NCBI GenBank assembly: GCA_964017065.1
Contig: OZ024792.1
Coordinates: 1,425,363 to 1,489,362 of the forward strand
Source: Haliclona indistincta
Lineage: Eukaryota; Porifera; Demospongiae; Haplosclerida; Chalinidae
Reading direction: 5' to 3'
Length of the DNA: 64,000 bases
This document shows, in pieces, positions 23,325-32,230 of this stretch. A model generated the notes under the pieces. The model did no database searches. It was not told the origin of the DNA and saw only the letters and a program-made list of their open reading frames with translations. The first letter of the stretch is position 1, and every line of letters starts with the position of its first letter. Both the position numbers and the translations under genes were made by a program.

Positions 23325-25655
23325 GCTGCTGCTACTACTGCTACTGATGTGAATGTCAGTGCAACACTAGGTAAATAGCGGATATTTTATGCATGGCATG
23401 CACATATTTATCACTCCGTTTCAATGCTGTAATCTTCAATAAAAGCTGCATAATAATATACAAGAACAGCAATTTCATTCATCTGTTGCCTTGCATGTGA
23501 CCTAATGTTAAAACTCATGTATGTATACAACTTTTACTCATAACTAGATACAGTTACAGGCATAAGCCTCAGTGTCACAAGCCATGGAACACAGAACAGT
23601 ACAGCTGGGAGTATCAGTGCAACACTAGGAGTGTCAGGTAAACTAGACTATTATACTATTTTTGTAAGTATATACCGTGAGTGTATCACTGATACAGGAG
23701 TGATGAACACACAAGTTTTAGCTACAGATACACCAACCTTCAGTACTGCTTTTGATGGTCTTATAACTGGTTAGTCAAAGTGGGTTAGCAATACACTGTG
23801 TTTGATAAATGTACAGTACGAGGCCATTAACTTTGGCACCACAATTAATTTTGGGAGAGTGTGTCAAAAGATTGCTGCAACCAGCATCCTGAACCAAAAT
23901 TTGGCTGAAAGGTTCTGTCCTTTTGAACAGTCACTTCAGTTAAGAGAGATAATTATATTATACCTTAATTCATGCTCCCGTGTGTACGTTCTAGGGAATC
24001 TATATTATAGGCATCACTATAGGACTTAGCAGAAATTCTTGTGCAGAATAGTCTGATTTGTTTCACGATGCCAATGAGAGGGTGCACAGCACTTTAATAT
24101 TCCTTCTAGTCTCGTCCCCAGACCCCACCCCTTCCGCTTTGCTTGGTAGAGGGTCTGGTAAAATGAAGGCGAATTCCTGGTTCCGTGACGTTTCATTCTC
24201 AGAATCGTGAAATACCAATCAGATTGCAGTATTTCAAAAAAATTCACATGACCTGCACGCGACGACGACTTGCATTGATCATGGCTAATCATGGCTAATG
24301 ATGGCTTACCCAAGGAATGCTATCATGGAATCGATATCGAAGAGCGCCGAATAGCTTGGATAGTCGTGTTTACTATCGGCTGCTAAGCAGCAAGAAGTTG
24401 TGGTCAATTTCGTAGCGGGGCGAGATGTGTTTATTGCTCCACCCACAGGCGCTGGGAAGTCTCTTTGCTACCTAGTCCTACCAAGTATCTTCAACTTGCT
24501 TCGTAACAGTAAATCTAGCATAATTATAGACCCCTTGGGCGCTAACAGCTGACCGCAATAATTTCTAAAAAACGTCATCGTGCCACGCCTTTGTCCGCCA
24601 TTTTCAAGGCCTAGAACGTAGTGAATATCGAACAAACAGGAGCAATTCGCCGATACTCTTGGGTGTTACTCAACTCTTGGGGGCTCTCTATCATAGACAA
24701 ACGTAGATATATGGAAAAAGGTTGAAAAAGATGGTTCTAAACGCTCCAGGGCCATAGCAAATATCTGGTAGTAAAGTGTATTCGACACTTCTAGGATCTT
24801 TGGAGTGATTTCAGACTGAGAAACAGATGGATCGACGTTTTATCGAAGGTAATGTGCTACATTTCGCTGTTTCTGAGGCTTACCGTTGATAAAACGGGCG
24901 CTGGAAGTCACAAGTGTGAGTTTTGACTCCAATCAAGTTGCGCTTGTCAGTGCTTTTCCGAGCTTGTCTCCGCTTGGCATCACAAAAGAACTCATAATAA
25001 TTGTGTTCCACGCTTTTCTTGACGGTCTTTGTAGCAAAAGTGTACTAGTAGGACTCAAAATGGCTATTATGAAATTTTTTTCCATAGAATTATTGCGGTC
25101 AAGTATTAGCGCCCAACCGGTCTATAGTGGTGTGTCTTTTGATGGAGACCAGGTAGCTACCCTCGTCCCCAGGCGCTGAGCCTGGGGACGAGGCTATCCA
25201 GGTAGCTAATTATTATGCACATGATTTCGCGCGTGACAATTACGTCATTGAACCAAGAATTTGCCTTCATTGTACCAGACCCTCTTCCAAGCTAAGCACA
25301 GCGGAAGGGGAGTGGTCTGGGGACGAGACTATATTCCTTCAGGCTTCTGTGTTCAATCTATGTATTACCTGCAGCTGTAACAGTCATTGGAATTATTCTA
25401 TTCATCGTCATATCAGTTCTTCTCTTCATTGTATTGCTGGTTATTATATTATTTCGGAAGCACTGGAGGATAATTATCAGACCAGAAGAACCTGACGGTG
25501 ACAAGAATAACAATATCTATGTTTCAGTTCCTCCTCAACTTCCTCCACCACGACTAACTACTCAGGAAAATCCTGCTTATGAGAAAGTTGTACTAAATGA
25601 CTGTGTAGCTCATTCGAGCGAGCAGTCTCAAGAAATAGAGATCAAGGATATATAG
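10612..25655 (+). CDS. Ig-domain transmembrane receptor 2 (proline-rich, NPxY tail)
   Basis: Eight exons fit GT/AG sites and phase and give 413 residues: 10612-10681, 21814-21949, 22087-22214, 22273-22554, 23188-23370, 23548-23637, 23698-23769 and 25375-25655. Exon 1 is a signal peptide (SSKAIFLLLATLW). Exons 2-3 together encode a split Ig domain (ISC, RWLH, YQC). Exon 4 is a second Ig-like domain with DSGDYQII that lacks the usual cysteine pair. Exon 5 is a threonine-rich stalk encoded by (ACT)n. The last exon holds a transmembrane helix and a tail with PPQLPPPRLTT, ENPAYEKV and SQEIEIKDI. All internal junctions except the one inside the split Ig are phase 1, as usual for Ig genes. Intron 1 is 11 kb because of inserted elements. 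The paralog at 29972 has the same exon plan. Ligand unknown; adhesion or self-recognition is only a hypothesis. Confidence 0.85.
10856..11162. mobile_element. hAT-like MITE in intron 1 of Ig gene 2
   Basis: The ends are CAATGGCGGATCTAGG and its inverted partner CCTAGATCCGCCACTG, the widespread hAT-type terminus. The flanks TCCAGTG / CTCAGTG look like a decayed 8-bp target duplication. Intron 1 of Ig gene 3 (about 30200) is uninterrupted at the matching place, so the insertion came after the gene duplication. It is 307 bp with no transposase. Confidence 0.75.
11450..11538. mobile_element. Short SSR-plus-hairpin insertion, small copy
   Basis: Relative to Ig gene 3 (near 30475), gene 2 has an extra segment of about 85 bp. 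It is made of an (AC)n tract followed by ACTGTATGCCTCGTGG and CTCCGCCCACCGAGGCATA. The final part folds into a hairpin with a TATGCCTCGTGG / CCACCGAGGCATA stem. The same end terminates the longer element at 12444-13103. Confidence 0.6.
12444..13103 (+). mobile_element. Candidate Helentron-like non-autonomous element
   Basis: It begins near a CCACCGA...TCGGTGG inverted motif and contains about 480 bp of unique sequence and a 100-bp (CAGA)n tract (12944-13056). It ends with CTACTGTATGCCTCTTGG followed by the CTCCGCCCACCGAGGCATA hairpin arm shared with 11500-11538. A tandem repeat just before a terminal hairpin is described for Helentron-associated elements, but a tRNA-less SINE is also possible. 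No protein is encoded. Confidence 0.45.
12944..13056. repeat. (CAGA)n microsatellite
   Basis: About 27 copies of a tetranucleotide, nearly perfect. The open frames across it (poly-TDRQ on one strand and poly-CLSV on the other) are artefacts of the repeat. Confidence 0.97.
13495..13645 (+). mobile_element. tRNA-derived SINE, copy 1
   Basis: This copy aligns with 21155-21310: GGTGGCTCAG (A-box like, at 13501), a GGTTCGTTTC B-box at 13547, then a T-rich stretch and CTCGACGATC(G/C)TTAG. The spacing of the two boxes suits an internal RNA polymerase III promoter derived from a tRNA. The B-box of this copy is decayed, so it is probably silent. Confidence 0.6.
14043..14200. repeat. Tandem AATGCTC(A/G) array
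   Basis: Some 16 short units built on AATGCTC with spacers of 3-6 bp (ATA, GTCG, ACA) run for about 150 bp. The array overlaps the 3' end of the transposase remnant below. Confidence 0.85.
14174..14432 (-). pseudogene. MULE-type transposase C-terminal remnant
   Basis: The minus strand reads ARKTHPNVFEIIEVFQAEQ, then MTEVTLQHLAAGG and a basic stretch RRRSRFYRGK, to a stop at 14174. This HPN...E-Q..TE pattern is typical of the end of the MULE/FLYWCH-type transposases of animals. An AG acceptor lies just upstream (ATGTAG at about 14433). The rest of the protein is not in the window. It fits with the several MULE-like non-autonomous elements found nearby, but it is only a fragment. Confidence 0.55.
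14755..14910. repeat. Three ~30-bp direct repeats and a conserved GGGTTT tail
   Basis: Units of GCCGGGAACGACGATCCTTA with a TGTTA(A/G)AA linker occur three times. They are followed by GGCGAAGGTTTTTAGGGTCT and TGGGTTTA. The same unit and tail occur inside the MITE at 2892-3296 (inverted order of units) and at the end of the element at 21011-21588. They look like modules of a SINE family. Confidence 0.7.
14921..17998 (-). mobile_element. LINE retrotransposon (endonuclease end plus RT), interrupted
   Basis: On the minus strand the element ends in a 28-base poly(A) tail (plus-strand T run at 14921-14948). The 17105-17998 part holds the end of an AP-type endonuclease (GDFN, then GNSDHQG) and the linker to the RT. 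The 15347-16620 part is the reverse transcriptase, with YRPISLLSV, QGSVLGPLL and the YADD catalytic box near 15850. A further frame (15052-15399) completes the C-terminus. The family is CR1/Jockey-like. It is broken by a foldback insertion at 16618-17158, by a frameshift near 15390 and by truncation at 17998, so this copy is inactive. It lies in intron 1 of Ig gene 2. Confidence 0.88.
16618..17158. mobile_element. Foldback insertion inside the LINE
   Basis: The LINE reading frame stops near 17158 and resumes near 16618. The insert has CACCTCGTGGGCGTATC at 16618-16634 and its reverse complement at 16996-17012. A long hairpin follows (17025-17158) with a stem starting GTTAAACAACGGTCC. Between them lie repeated GGGCAATAT...ATTGCCC palindromes. 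Two nested insertions are possible. Confidence 0.7.
18081..18128. repeat. 48-bp perfect palindrome
   Basis: CGCCACCTCATTAATTATTC at the left pairs with the same sequence reversed at the right around an ATTTTCATGAAT centre. Just before it are two copies of an 18-20 bp AT-rich unit ending ATATCTGGATC. The end GAGGTGGCGAATATT also occurs at 3097-3111. Confidence 0.8.
18451..18605. mobile_element. 155-bp hAT-type MITE with perfect 8-bp TSD
   Basis: The termini CAGTGGCGGATCTA and TAGATCCGCCACTG are flanked on both sides by CTTCTGTG (18443-18450 and 18606-18613). An 8-bp target duplication is the hallmark of the hAT superfamily. The interior is G/C-strand biased near the ends (GGGGGG and CCCCCC) and codes for nothing. 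Confidence 0.9.
18994..19077. repeat. Hairpin, arms of about 30 bp
   Basis: GTGTAATGCTACCTCCCTA at the left pairs with TAGGGAGGTAGCATTACAC at the right, and the arms continue through TTAATTTA/TAAATTAA-type sequence. A small foldback element, with no coding content. Confidence 0.8.
19139..19420. repeat. Large hairpin, arms of about 130 bp
   Basis: The left arm (from TACAATTTTTCTTTAG) and the right arm (to CTAAAGAAAAATTGTA) are complementary with a few mismatches. They share AGCTAAAACTGCTC, GGAGGAGCCTGCG and CGAGCAATGCTCG. Small mirrored frames come from the symmetry and are not genes. Confidence 0.85.
19600..20320. repeat. 720-bp palindrome with ~300-bp arms
   Basis: Bases 19601-19906 and 20016-20318 are inverted copies at very high identity, separated by about 110 bp. 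Each arm contains the same frame of 60 or more codons starting MRIRTMLIVPTLFLGVEY (minus strand at 19802, plus strand at 20119). The frame looks like a possible signal-anchor but has no known relative that I can name. The structure suggests a long-TIR foldback element or one arm pair of a larger transposon. Confidence 0.8.
21011..21588. mobile_element. MULE-like element with 10-bp TSD, carrying a SINE
   Basis: The ends GACTCATTTCACCCGG and CCGGGTGAATTGAGTC are inverted repeats that continue through GTTTGAAAC. The element is flanked by perfect TGAGCAGATG direct repeats (21001-21010, 21589-21598). The 9-10 bp target duplication points to the Mutator-like group. The inside is a SINE (21155 onward) followed by three copies of a unit with AGGGCCGAAGGCCC and the TTTTAGGGTTTTGGGTTT tail. 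Confidence 0.8.
21155..21510 (+). mobile_element. tRNA-derived SINE, copy 2
   Basis: GGTGGCTCAGAGGTTTACTG at 21161-21180 resembles a tRNA A-box and GGTTCGATCC at 21207-21216 is a near-perfect B-box. The 27-bp spacing fits a polymerase III internal promoter. A T-run and short tandem units follow. It is the better of two copies (the other is at 13495). It is too diverged to be a tRNA gene: no full cloverleaf is formed. Confidence 0.7.
24389..25160 (+). pseudogene. RecQ-like helicase motif fragment, split by a MITE
   Basis: From 24389 the frame reads QQEVVVNFVAGRDVFIAPPT, then GAGKSLCYLVLPSIFN and SSIII. This is the Walker A region (motif I) of RecQ-type DEAD/H helicases. The frame is interrupted by a 584-bp insertion (24539-25122). 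It resumes at 25127 as a decayed VV..LLME(D)Q-like motif Ia with a small deletion. Only motifs I and Ia are present, so this is a captured host-gene fragment and makes no functional helicase. The donor gene is not in the window. Confidence 0.7.
24539..25122. mobile_element. Nested mariner-like MITE (TATA/TA target)
   Basis: The ends GACC(C/G)(C/G)TTGGGCGCTAA and GCGCCCAACCGGTC are inverted repeats of about 35 bp including GACCGCAATAATT. It is flanked by TATA on both sides (24535-24538, 25123-25126), consistent with a TA target. Removing it would rejoin the helicase motif I and Ia regions, which supports the exact ends. It encodes no transposase. Confidence 0.75.
25149..25208. repeat. Tiny palindromic insert with 9-10 bp direct repeats
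   Basis: CCAGGTAGC(T) occurs at 25149 and again at 25199. Between the copies is a 40-bp near-perfect palindrome (CCTCGTCCCCAGGC / GCCTGGGGACGAGG). The arms resemble the termini of the surrounding MULE-like element, so this may be a deletion derivative reduced to its two ends. Confidence 0.65.
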
Positions 25656-26009
25656 CTAGAAGCTTTAGCCTGTTTGGATCAGTCTACCATGAATGTGCTC
25701 AGTGTTCATTGTAGTTAATTAATCTGTTTGTAGCCACGTGTTCCTCATTGTCTATCTAGAACATCATTCCTAGTTAGTACGTGTTTAGTTCATTACAAAT
25801 AGAACTCTTTTTGGTATGTTCTATTCTGTACAATCCTCAGCTATTATAATCTTGAGTTAATCAGAAACTGTTTCAAAACGGTGTGTGTACTGTTTGTCAC
25901 TGCTAACAATCAGTTATTTACAGATTCTCATGAGCTCTTTTTACACGCCAAATTTTATAATAGTGACACTGAAACTATACAGCTCAATATAGTAAGGTGC
26001 CGATATGTT

Positions 26010-26225
26010 TGGGTGTTAAAGCCTTCCTCTATTCACTGATTGAAGTCTGCATTAGCTTCCTCATTGTAGCGGAATTAGCATTAGCTTGCGTTAGCTTCCA
26101 TTAGCTTGCTGTAGCGGCATTAGCATTAGCTTGTTGTAGCGGCATGATGCATTGGCTTGCTGTAGCGGCATTAGCATTAGCTTGTTGTAGCCGCATGATG
26201 CATTAGCTTGCTTCCTGTACGTATA
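26010..26225. repeat. Tandem CATTAGCTTG(C/T)TGTAGCGG array
   Basis: Units of about 25-50 bp built from GCATTAGCTTG and TGTAGCGGCAT(T/G)A are repeated with variation about 350 bp behind the stop codon of Ig gene 2. Confidence 0.8.
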
Positions 26226-26347
26226 GTGTTGTAGCAGCAGAGGTTGTGTCTGATTCAATGTACAAGCATGATCAGAACATGTGCACTTACTCTCTAACTC
26301 AAATTTCAACCCTCAGTTGGGTTAGCCTAATAGAGCTAAATTAATTG

Positions 26348-26498
26348 CAGTGGAACCCCTCTAAACCGGATAGCCTAGAACCCACAAATAGCGACCTGAT
26401 TATTAGGATGGTGTTCTGATTGAAGGGGTAATACGTATTGATTAGGGACCACATAGAGTGTCCATAGTAAGGGTGACCATGGTGAGGGGTCCACTGTA
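26348..26498. mobile_element. MITE with CAGTGGAACCCCTC ends
   Basis: The left end CAGTGGAACCCCTC and the right end GAGGGGTCCACTG are inverted. A related piece with TGTTCTGATTGAA and GGGTAATACGTATTGAT lies at 41367-41470. It is noncoding; the superfamily is not certain. Confidence 0.55.
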
Positions 26499-26499
26499 A

Positions 26500-27300
26500 T
26501 ATACCATTTCACAAGCACTCAATGTTTTAATCATTGCCAAATTGCTTAATAATACTGTAATAACTGCAAATCTGAATTCAGTTGGATAAGTATAAATGAA
26601 ATTGATTAATCATGTATAAAAGATTGTTCCGAGGTCATGAGGTGGTTTGAGACAAGCCAATTTTGACTCCTGAGTTGACAGCAACTCTTAACAGCCTCTT
26701 CTTCACTAAGACAGCTGTTGGGCGAGCAGCAGCATCATGAGTTCAACAACCAGCCATCACTATAGCCAGGTTCTTGAGAAGCTGAGGAGAGACAGATAGA
26801 CAAGTGATAATAAATCCATTAGACACACATATCGCATTAGAAGAGCTTCCATAATGTGCTCCAAGTGTATTTTGCTAGACCCATCATTAATCACAAAAAT
26901 TTGGGGTGACAATCGATAAATTTATAAGCAGCTTGCATGCCAACTGTAAGTACGCAACATTTTTAATATGTTAGAATAAAGCTTCTTCCTAAACCCATAA
27001 TTTGCATCTACTATTTTTAGCAATTATGTCATTGCTAAAATTAGTACCTGCTAATAATAGAAACTGTAATAGTGGAGTAATATGGTTAGAGAATGAGAAC
27101 AACAGGAATGAGCAGGAAAGGAATGATCTGTTGACATGTACTGTTCTTATAGTCATACATTAATCTTTGTTGTGATCACTAATTTTTGTGCACTAATCAA
27201 GTCTTGAAACTCAGCAGCTTCTTGTCTACCATCCTGCTTTGCAGCATGCTGGCTGTTTTGAGTAATACAAAATTAATGCATGTTTGCGAACTTAATATTA
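26500..27300 (-). pseudogene. Duplicated 3' end of the receptor kinase gene
   Basis: The whole block matches 41860-42800, the last exon and flanking intron of the minus-strand TGF-beta receptor-like gene. The exon copy (26635-26781, minus, 147 bp, acceptor CTCCTCAG) encodes the same C-terminal helix region (LVKKRLLRVAVNSGVK). However the tryptophan codon of the conserved C-W motif is TGA, a premature stop. No other kinase exon is attached. It is a non-functional by-product of the segmental duplication that also multiplied the Ig genes. Confidence 0.85.
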
Positions 27301-27782
27301 ACTTGTGCGAACAAAAGCTAACACTTTAGACAAATTTGAGGGAGGGAGGGAGGGAGAGAAAGAAAGAAGAAGATGAACAAACGGGTGACCACGTGTACTC
27401 TTGTTTACCACCTTAGACCTGGTTTCTTTTGCTTCTGAAGGTCTCTTTGTAATCGCACAAATTGTGCAAAGACCTTCAGAACGTTAGATTAGCTTAAAAT
27501 GCCCGTGCGGCGAAGATATGGCAGTGCCGTACTTAGTGCCTCCAGGCGAGACGCCATCTTGTCATGCCCACAGCAACTGGCTTTAAAGTCTTTATTAGTA
27601 GACTCATTGAAAGCGCTTACCTCTTAGGATAGCCCCTAGGTACTTAAAATACCCCTGATGTCGTCAACAGCCAAGATATATATATACGTGAATTATTGCG
27701 TTTAGCCTAGGTCAGTGTAGCCGCCATCTTATTTTCCGCCCAACCCTAAATACGCCACGTCTACCGCGTGGCATAATTATTA

Positions 27783-28516
27783 TTAGACCACAGCTAAGCG
27801 ATATTGACCAATCTGGTTGCGTAGCTGCGGGTCTATAAATCTCATAATGGAATCCCGCCACTGCCGTGACTTCATAATGGAATCCCACCACACGGCGCAG
27901 ATTACGGTTCTGTGCGCGGAGTTCTACTGAATAATTTTAACAGCGCTCGCGTGTCCTTGCTCGTCGTTCGCGTCGTTTCTGTTTGCTGTTGCTATGGTCT
28001 AAATCAGTTAGACAGCCCATCCAATCGGATCTACGCGATATAGAAGCCCTCGCGCCGTTACCATAGCGCCCTCGCTACGCTCGGACGCTATATAGCAACG
28101 GCTCTTGGGCTTCTAAATCGCGTAGATCCTCGGATGCGTTGTCTAACCATTATTTAGACCACAGCTAAGCGATGTTGACCAATCAGGTTGCGTAGCTGCG
28201 GGTCCATAAATCTCATAATGGAATCCCGCCACTGCCGCGACTTCATAATGGCATCCCACCACACGGCGCAGATTACGGTTCTGTGCGCGGAGTTCTACTG
28301 AATAATTTTAACAGCGCTCGCGTGTCCTTCCTCGTCGTTCGCGTCGTTTCTGTTTGCTGTTGCTATGGTCTAAATCAGTTAGACAGCCCATCCAATCGGA
28401 TCTACGCGATGTAGAAGCCCTCGCGCCGTTACCATAGCGCCCTCGCTACGCTCGGACGCTATATAGCAACGGCTCTCGGGCTTCTAAATCGCGTAGATCC
28501 TCGGATGCGCTCTCTA
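27783..28516. repeat. 371-bp tandem duplication of a foldback unit
   Basis: Two head-to-tail units (27783-28153, 28154-28516) are almost identical, starting TTAGACCACAGCTAAGCGAT. Each contains an inverted pair (GGATCTACGCGAT...ATCGCGTAGATCC) around CCGTTACCATAGCGCC / GGCTCTTGGGCTTC arms. The near identity suggests a recent duplication or gene-conversion-like homogenisation. No coding content. Confidence 0.85.
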
Positions 28517-29640
28517 ACTATTATTTATTATTGTGAAACACACCACGTAAGGTGTAGAGTTGAAATAAATTAAGGTATGCCGTAGCAATTGTTCTTAACA
28601 TCGAATCAATCGGAGAGGAGCCATGTACTACATCAGAATCAATGCTCGAGAGAATAAACGATCGCAATACACCTGCACACTCTTGATCATCTGAGGAGTA
28701 ATTTTTCTTATAACTTGAACCGAAGAAAATGTTGTGTCCAGCAAAGGTGTACGCCAGAATGTCATTGAACACTGCCTTCACCAAAGAATTGTTAGAACGC
28801 CCAGCACGTTGAATGAAATTATGGGATCTTGAAAAAACGGTATTATAGATACTCTGAAATCCGGCACAACAGTGGAGAATACCAGTGTGCGTTCTTGGGG
28901 GAAGACCCCAGATACGTCGTAAACATTTATTAAATGTTACCTCAATAGCTTTAAGACCAGGTGAGGATAGTTTCCAGAGTTCACAACCATAGAGAGCTAA
29001 GCAGTAGGAGGAAAAGAGATAGGACAGAGGAATTGGTCCGACCTTTTGAAAGGTAGAGAATAAACTGTTAGCAGCTCTCGAAAGATAGCAGGACTTTAAT
29101 AATAATATGTCTTGATCATCGCAAAGATCATATGATAATTTATTTCCTAGGTGTAGGACTGTGGGGGAAAATTGAAGAGTTGAACCACAGAAAGAGAAGA
29201 TAGAATTAGAACCAGAGACACCCAAGCGGAAATTAATAAGTTGAGTCTTGAGGGGATTGAACTGTAATCCAAGGCGGCTGCCATGTGATTCACAACTAGC
29301 AAGGAGAATACGCAAGGCAGAGGCACTTGGCGCCAATAGAACGATGTCATCAGCATATGCAAGGGCGCCAGCAAAATGGTTATTCCGAAAGCAACCAACA
29401 CCAAGAGACTCAAGCTTCATAAGTAGCTCATCCAGGTAAATAGAAAATAAAACAGGATAAAACACCACCCTGACGAACACCATTAGATACTGTAAAAGGG
29501 GTAGAAGAAGCACGTCCCCATCGAACAGACAGATTTTGGGTAGAATACCAAGAACTCAGTAAGCGGACTACTGGTGAAGGAAAACCACGGGAAAAGTACA
29601 CGCAGTAGCGTATAGTACACCGTCACGTGAACTAAAGGAC
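28515..29640 (-). pseudogene. Truncated LINE of a second family, RT domain
   Basis: The minus strand encodes a reverse transcriptase end with the YADDIVLLAPS catalytic box, LGLQFNPLKTQL and YGCELWKLSSPGLKAIE. The upstream segment with VRQGGVLS is in another frame (29483-29600), which marks a frameshift near 29480. The sequence differs clearly from the family at 14921-17998. It is 5'-truncated at about 29640, where shared promoter-region sequence of Ig gene 3 begins. Confidence 0.85.
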
Positions 29641-31955
29641 TGAATATATATGATTGGCCGACGTTTATTTCCGGTCTTAACATTTTTACTGATGCCGCAA
29701 GAACGCTTTGGCATGCGCGTTATACATGTACGCCATACAGTTAGTTCTCGCGAATAGAATTTCTGTTTGCTGATGCACCCCGCTGCCTGTTTATATGCTA
29801 TCAAGTTCGTGCTCTCTATACTAGGGATTCAATACTGAAAAACGCGCGACTGAATTCCAGCGGCCAAACCCGCGGCCACGTTTGTAAGATGTGATTTTCA
29901 ATTTAAATGAAAGATAATTCCTTGTTCGGAATTCATCAATGCAGGTCAGTGGCTACAAATCAGATTCAGACATGTCATCAAAAGCTATTTTCCTGTTACT
30001 TGCAACACTGTGGTTTACTTGCAGAGCAAATATTTGTGGAGGTTAGTATACATCAACTATACACTATGGTAGGCCAGAGTTTGATCAGAATTAAAATTTG
30101 CAAAAAAATTGATGATGAGTTTGAATTTAGGACTATTCCTTGCAGTGCCTGTAAAGCCGGCATGACTGCAGCTGGTGCCTGCTATGCTAGATTTGTTTCA
30201 CTATTTTGTTTCAATCAGTAATGCATTAACTGCAGCCATATATAGCATGGTGGAAGTCAACTGGCACTATACCCCCTACAGTGACTAGCTATAGAAATAA
30301 GAATAATCTATGCCTTTATTGTTGACTATCACACAGTTGCATGTATACTGTGTTGCCGGTACTGGTACTATAAAGCTTATTATAGCTAGGCATCTTCAGT
30401 CTATGCTATCGTGCATTGGCCCTTGTGGTAATCACCTATTAGAAACAGTACAGAAATCACAGTACAGCAATCAACTAAATGAGAATTCTAGCACAGTCAT
30501 GATACAACTACTATTTATAAGATGCTGTGACAAACAAGATGAGACAGACTGATTGACTATATGCATGCTTAATATAATCTTGATACAGTGAGAATTGTCA
30601 CAACCCAATTTTGCTTCTGTAATAACTATAAACATGGAGTCAGTGTCTGATGATGTGGGATGTTGTCCTGTACAGTACAGACTGCAGACGTACATGCCCA
30701 ACTGAGAGCTGTTATACTATCAAGATATTATTAAACTGATAAAGGATAAACTGTTATTGATTAATTAATACATGTAATTGAGAAGCAAGACTATTGTCAA
30801 ATTAGTTGTACATGTATCATGACAACCGTCTATAATGTTCCAAACATGATCCTATAACAAAATACAGCTTCCATGTTCCTTTGAGGTTCTATATGTTGGT
30901 TTCCTGGTTGAATTATATTCATACCTGCACATTTATCGATACTAATACATACTGTTACAGTGTATTGGAGCAAATTTGTAGCTGTGCATCACTCATGTGG
31001 TTAAGATCTAAAGATTGTACAAATAGCTGTTTACCAAACAGATAAATCAATACATGTATTTAAACCTCATACAGCTAGTACACACTTACTCTAAATGCTG
31101 CGGGGCCCCTTCATGTTCATGATTAATGTCAGTAGCAATTTGAATTTTCTCAAAAAATTGTGAAATGCCGAATTCACCACGAGTCTCTCCTTTACAAGAT
31201 AGTTTCTCACAAATTTTCACATGACTTAATTTGACTTAATTTGTTTCAACAGTGAAATTTATTCAGCACCCAAAAAACCAGACCGTAGATTTGGGGCAAG
31301 AAGGAGTTAACATTTCCTGTGCATTAAATGCAGCTGGTAAGTTTTGGGTATGGATTCAAAAGCTAAACAGCCAACAATTGTCCTCGTCTTCTAATAATCC
31401 GTAAGCAAAATTAATACCGTACTGGCACATTATATGCACTTATAAGCAAGCTGCACCTAACAATGCGCCAGTATTTAAATCATGCATGCATGTTTATTGT
31501 TGTAGTTTTGTTTAAAATGATTTTATATGATCATTAAAATTAATAGTCTCTTTAGCGTCACAAATCAAGGTGTTTTGTATTTTGAATCTCCTGTGACAAT
31601 CAGAAGTCATGGTTTATATCAATGTGTTGTTCATGGATGCACTGAGAGCTACATAGGACATCTTAATGTTGCTGGTAAATTATTGATATAACTCCACTCA
31701 TTAATTTTTATAATAATTATAATAACACTAGGGGTACCTTTGTTGGAATTTTTCCCTGAATCTAACAACAACAATTTTGAAGCAATGGCTGATAGTGATG
31801 TTGAGCATACTATTTTAACATTTGGTTATCCAACACCAAACTTTACTCTCAGAAAGAAGACTGGATGCTGTTATACCACTGTTGAATCTTCTAGATTCAC
31901 TGTGAACACTGAAATGTTTATACTGAATGATGTGCAACAATCAGACAGTGGAGAC

Positions 31956-32200
31956 TGTGGTGACTCTGTTAATGTGACTCTGTTATTTGTGTTGATTAGT
32001 TGTGTTTTGTAATATCTCTCATGAGAACAGTCTTTGTGTTAATTTATGTCTAATGTGTAGAATGCTGACTGTCTGTCTGTCTGTTCATTTCACACTGTTC
32101 TCCCTATTTAAGCCCTGGTAGTTTTTGTACATTTTTAGTTCAGTTCTTGGTTTTGTACTTGCATTGTTGAGTTAATAAAATATTTAAGTACGATATCACA
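31956..32200 (+). repeat. 5' long terminal repeat
   Basis: The repeat is 245 bp and matches the 3' copy base for base. It carries a TATA-like TATTTAA at 32105-32111 and a polyadenylation signal AATAAA at 32174-32179, and contains a (CTGT)n stretch. Confidence 0.95.
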
Positions 32201-32230
32201 TTTGGCGACGAGAGTAAAGAACTCACAGCT

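Larger units (their letters stand above)
24107..25331. mobile_element. MULE-like element carrying a helicase gene fragment
   Basis: The element is 1225 bp, with perfect 18-bp ends TAGTCTCGTCCCCAGACC / GGTCTGGGGACGAGACTA and a 9-bp target duplication TATTCCTTC (24098-24106, 25332-25340). The matching intron of Ig gene 3 (39410-39430) has the uninterrupted sequence with a single TATTCCTTC, an empty site that proves the insertion. Inside are a RecQ-like helicase fragment, a nested MITE and a 40-bp palindrome. It sits in the last intron of Ig gene 2. Confidence 0.88.
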
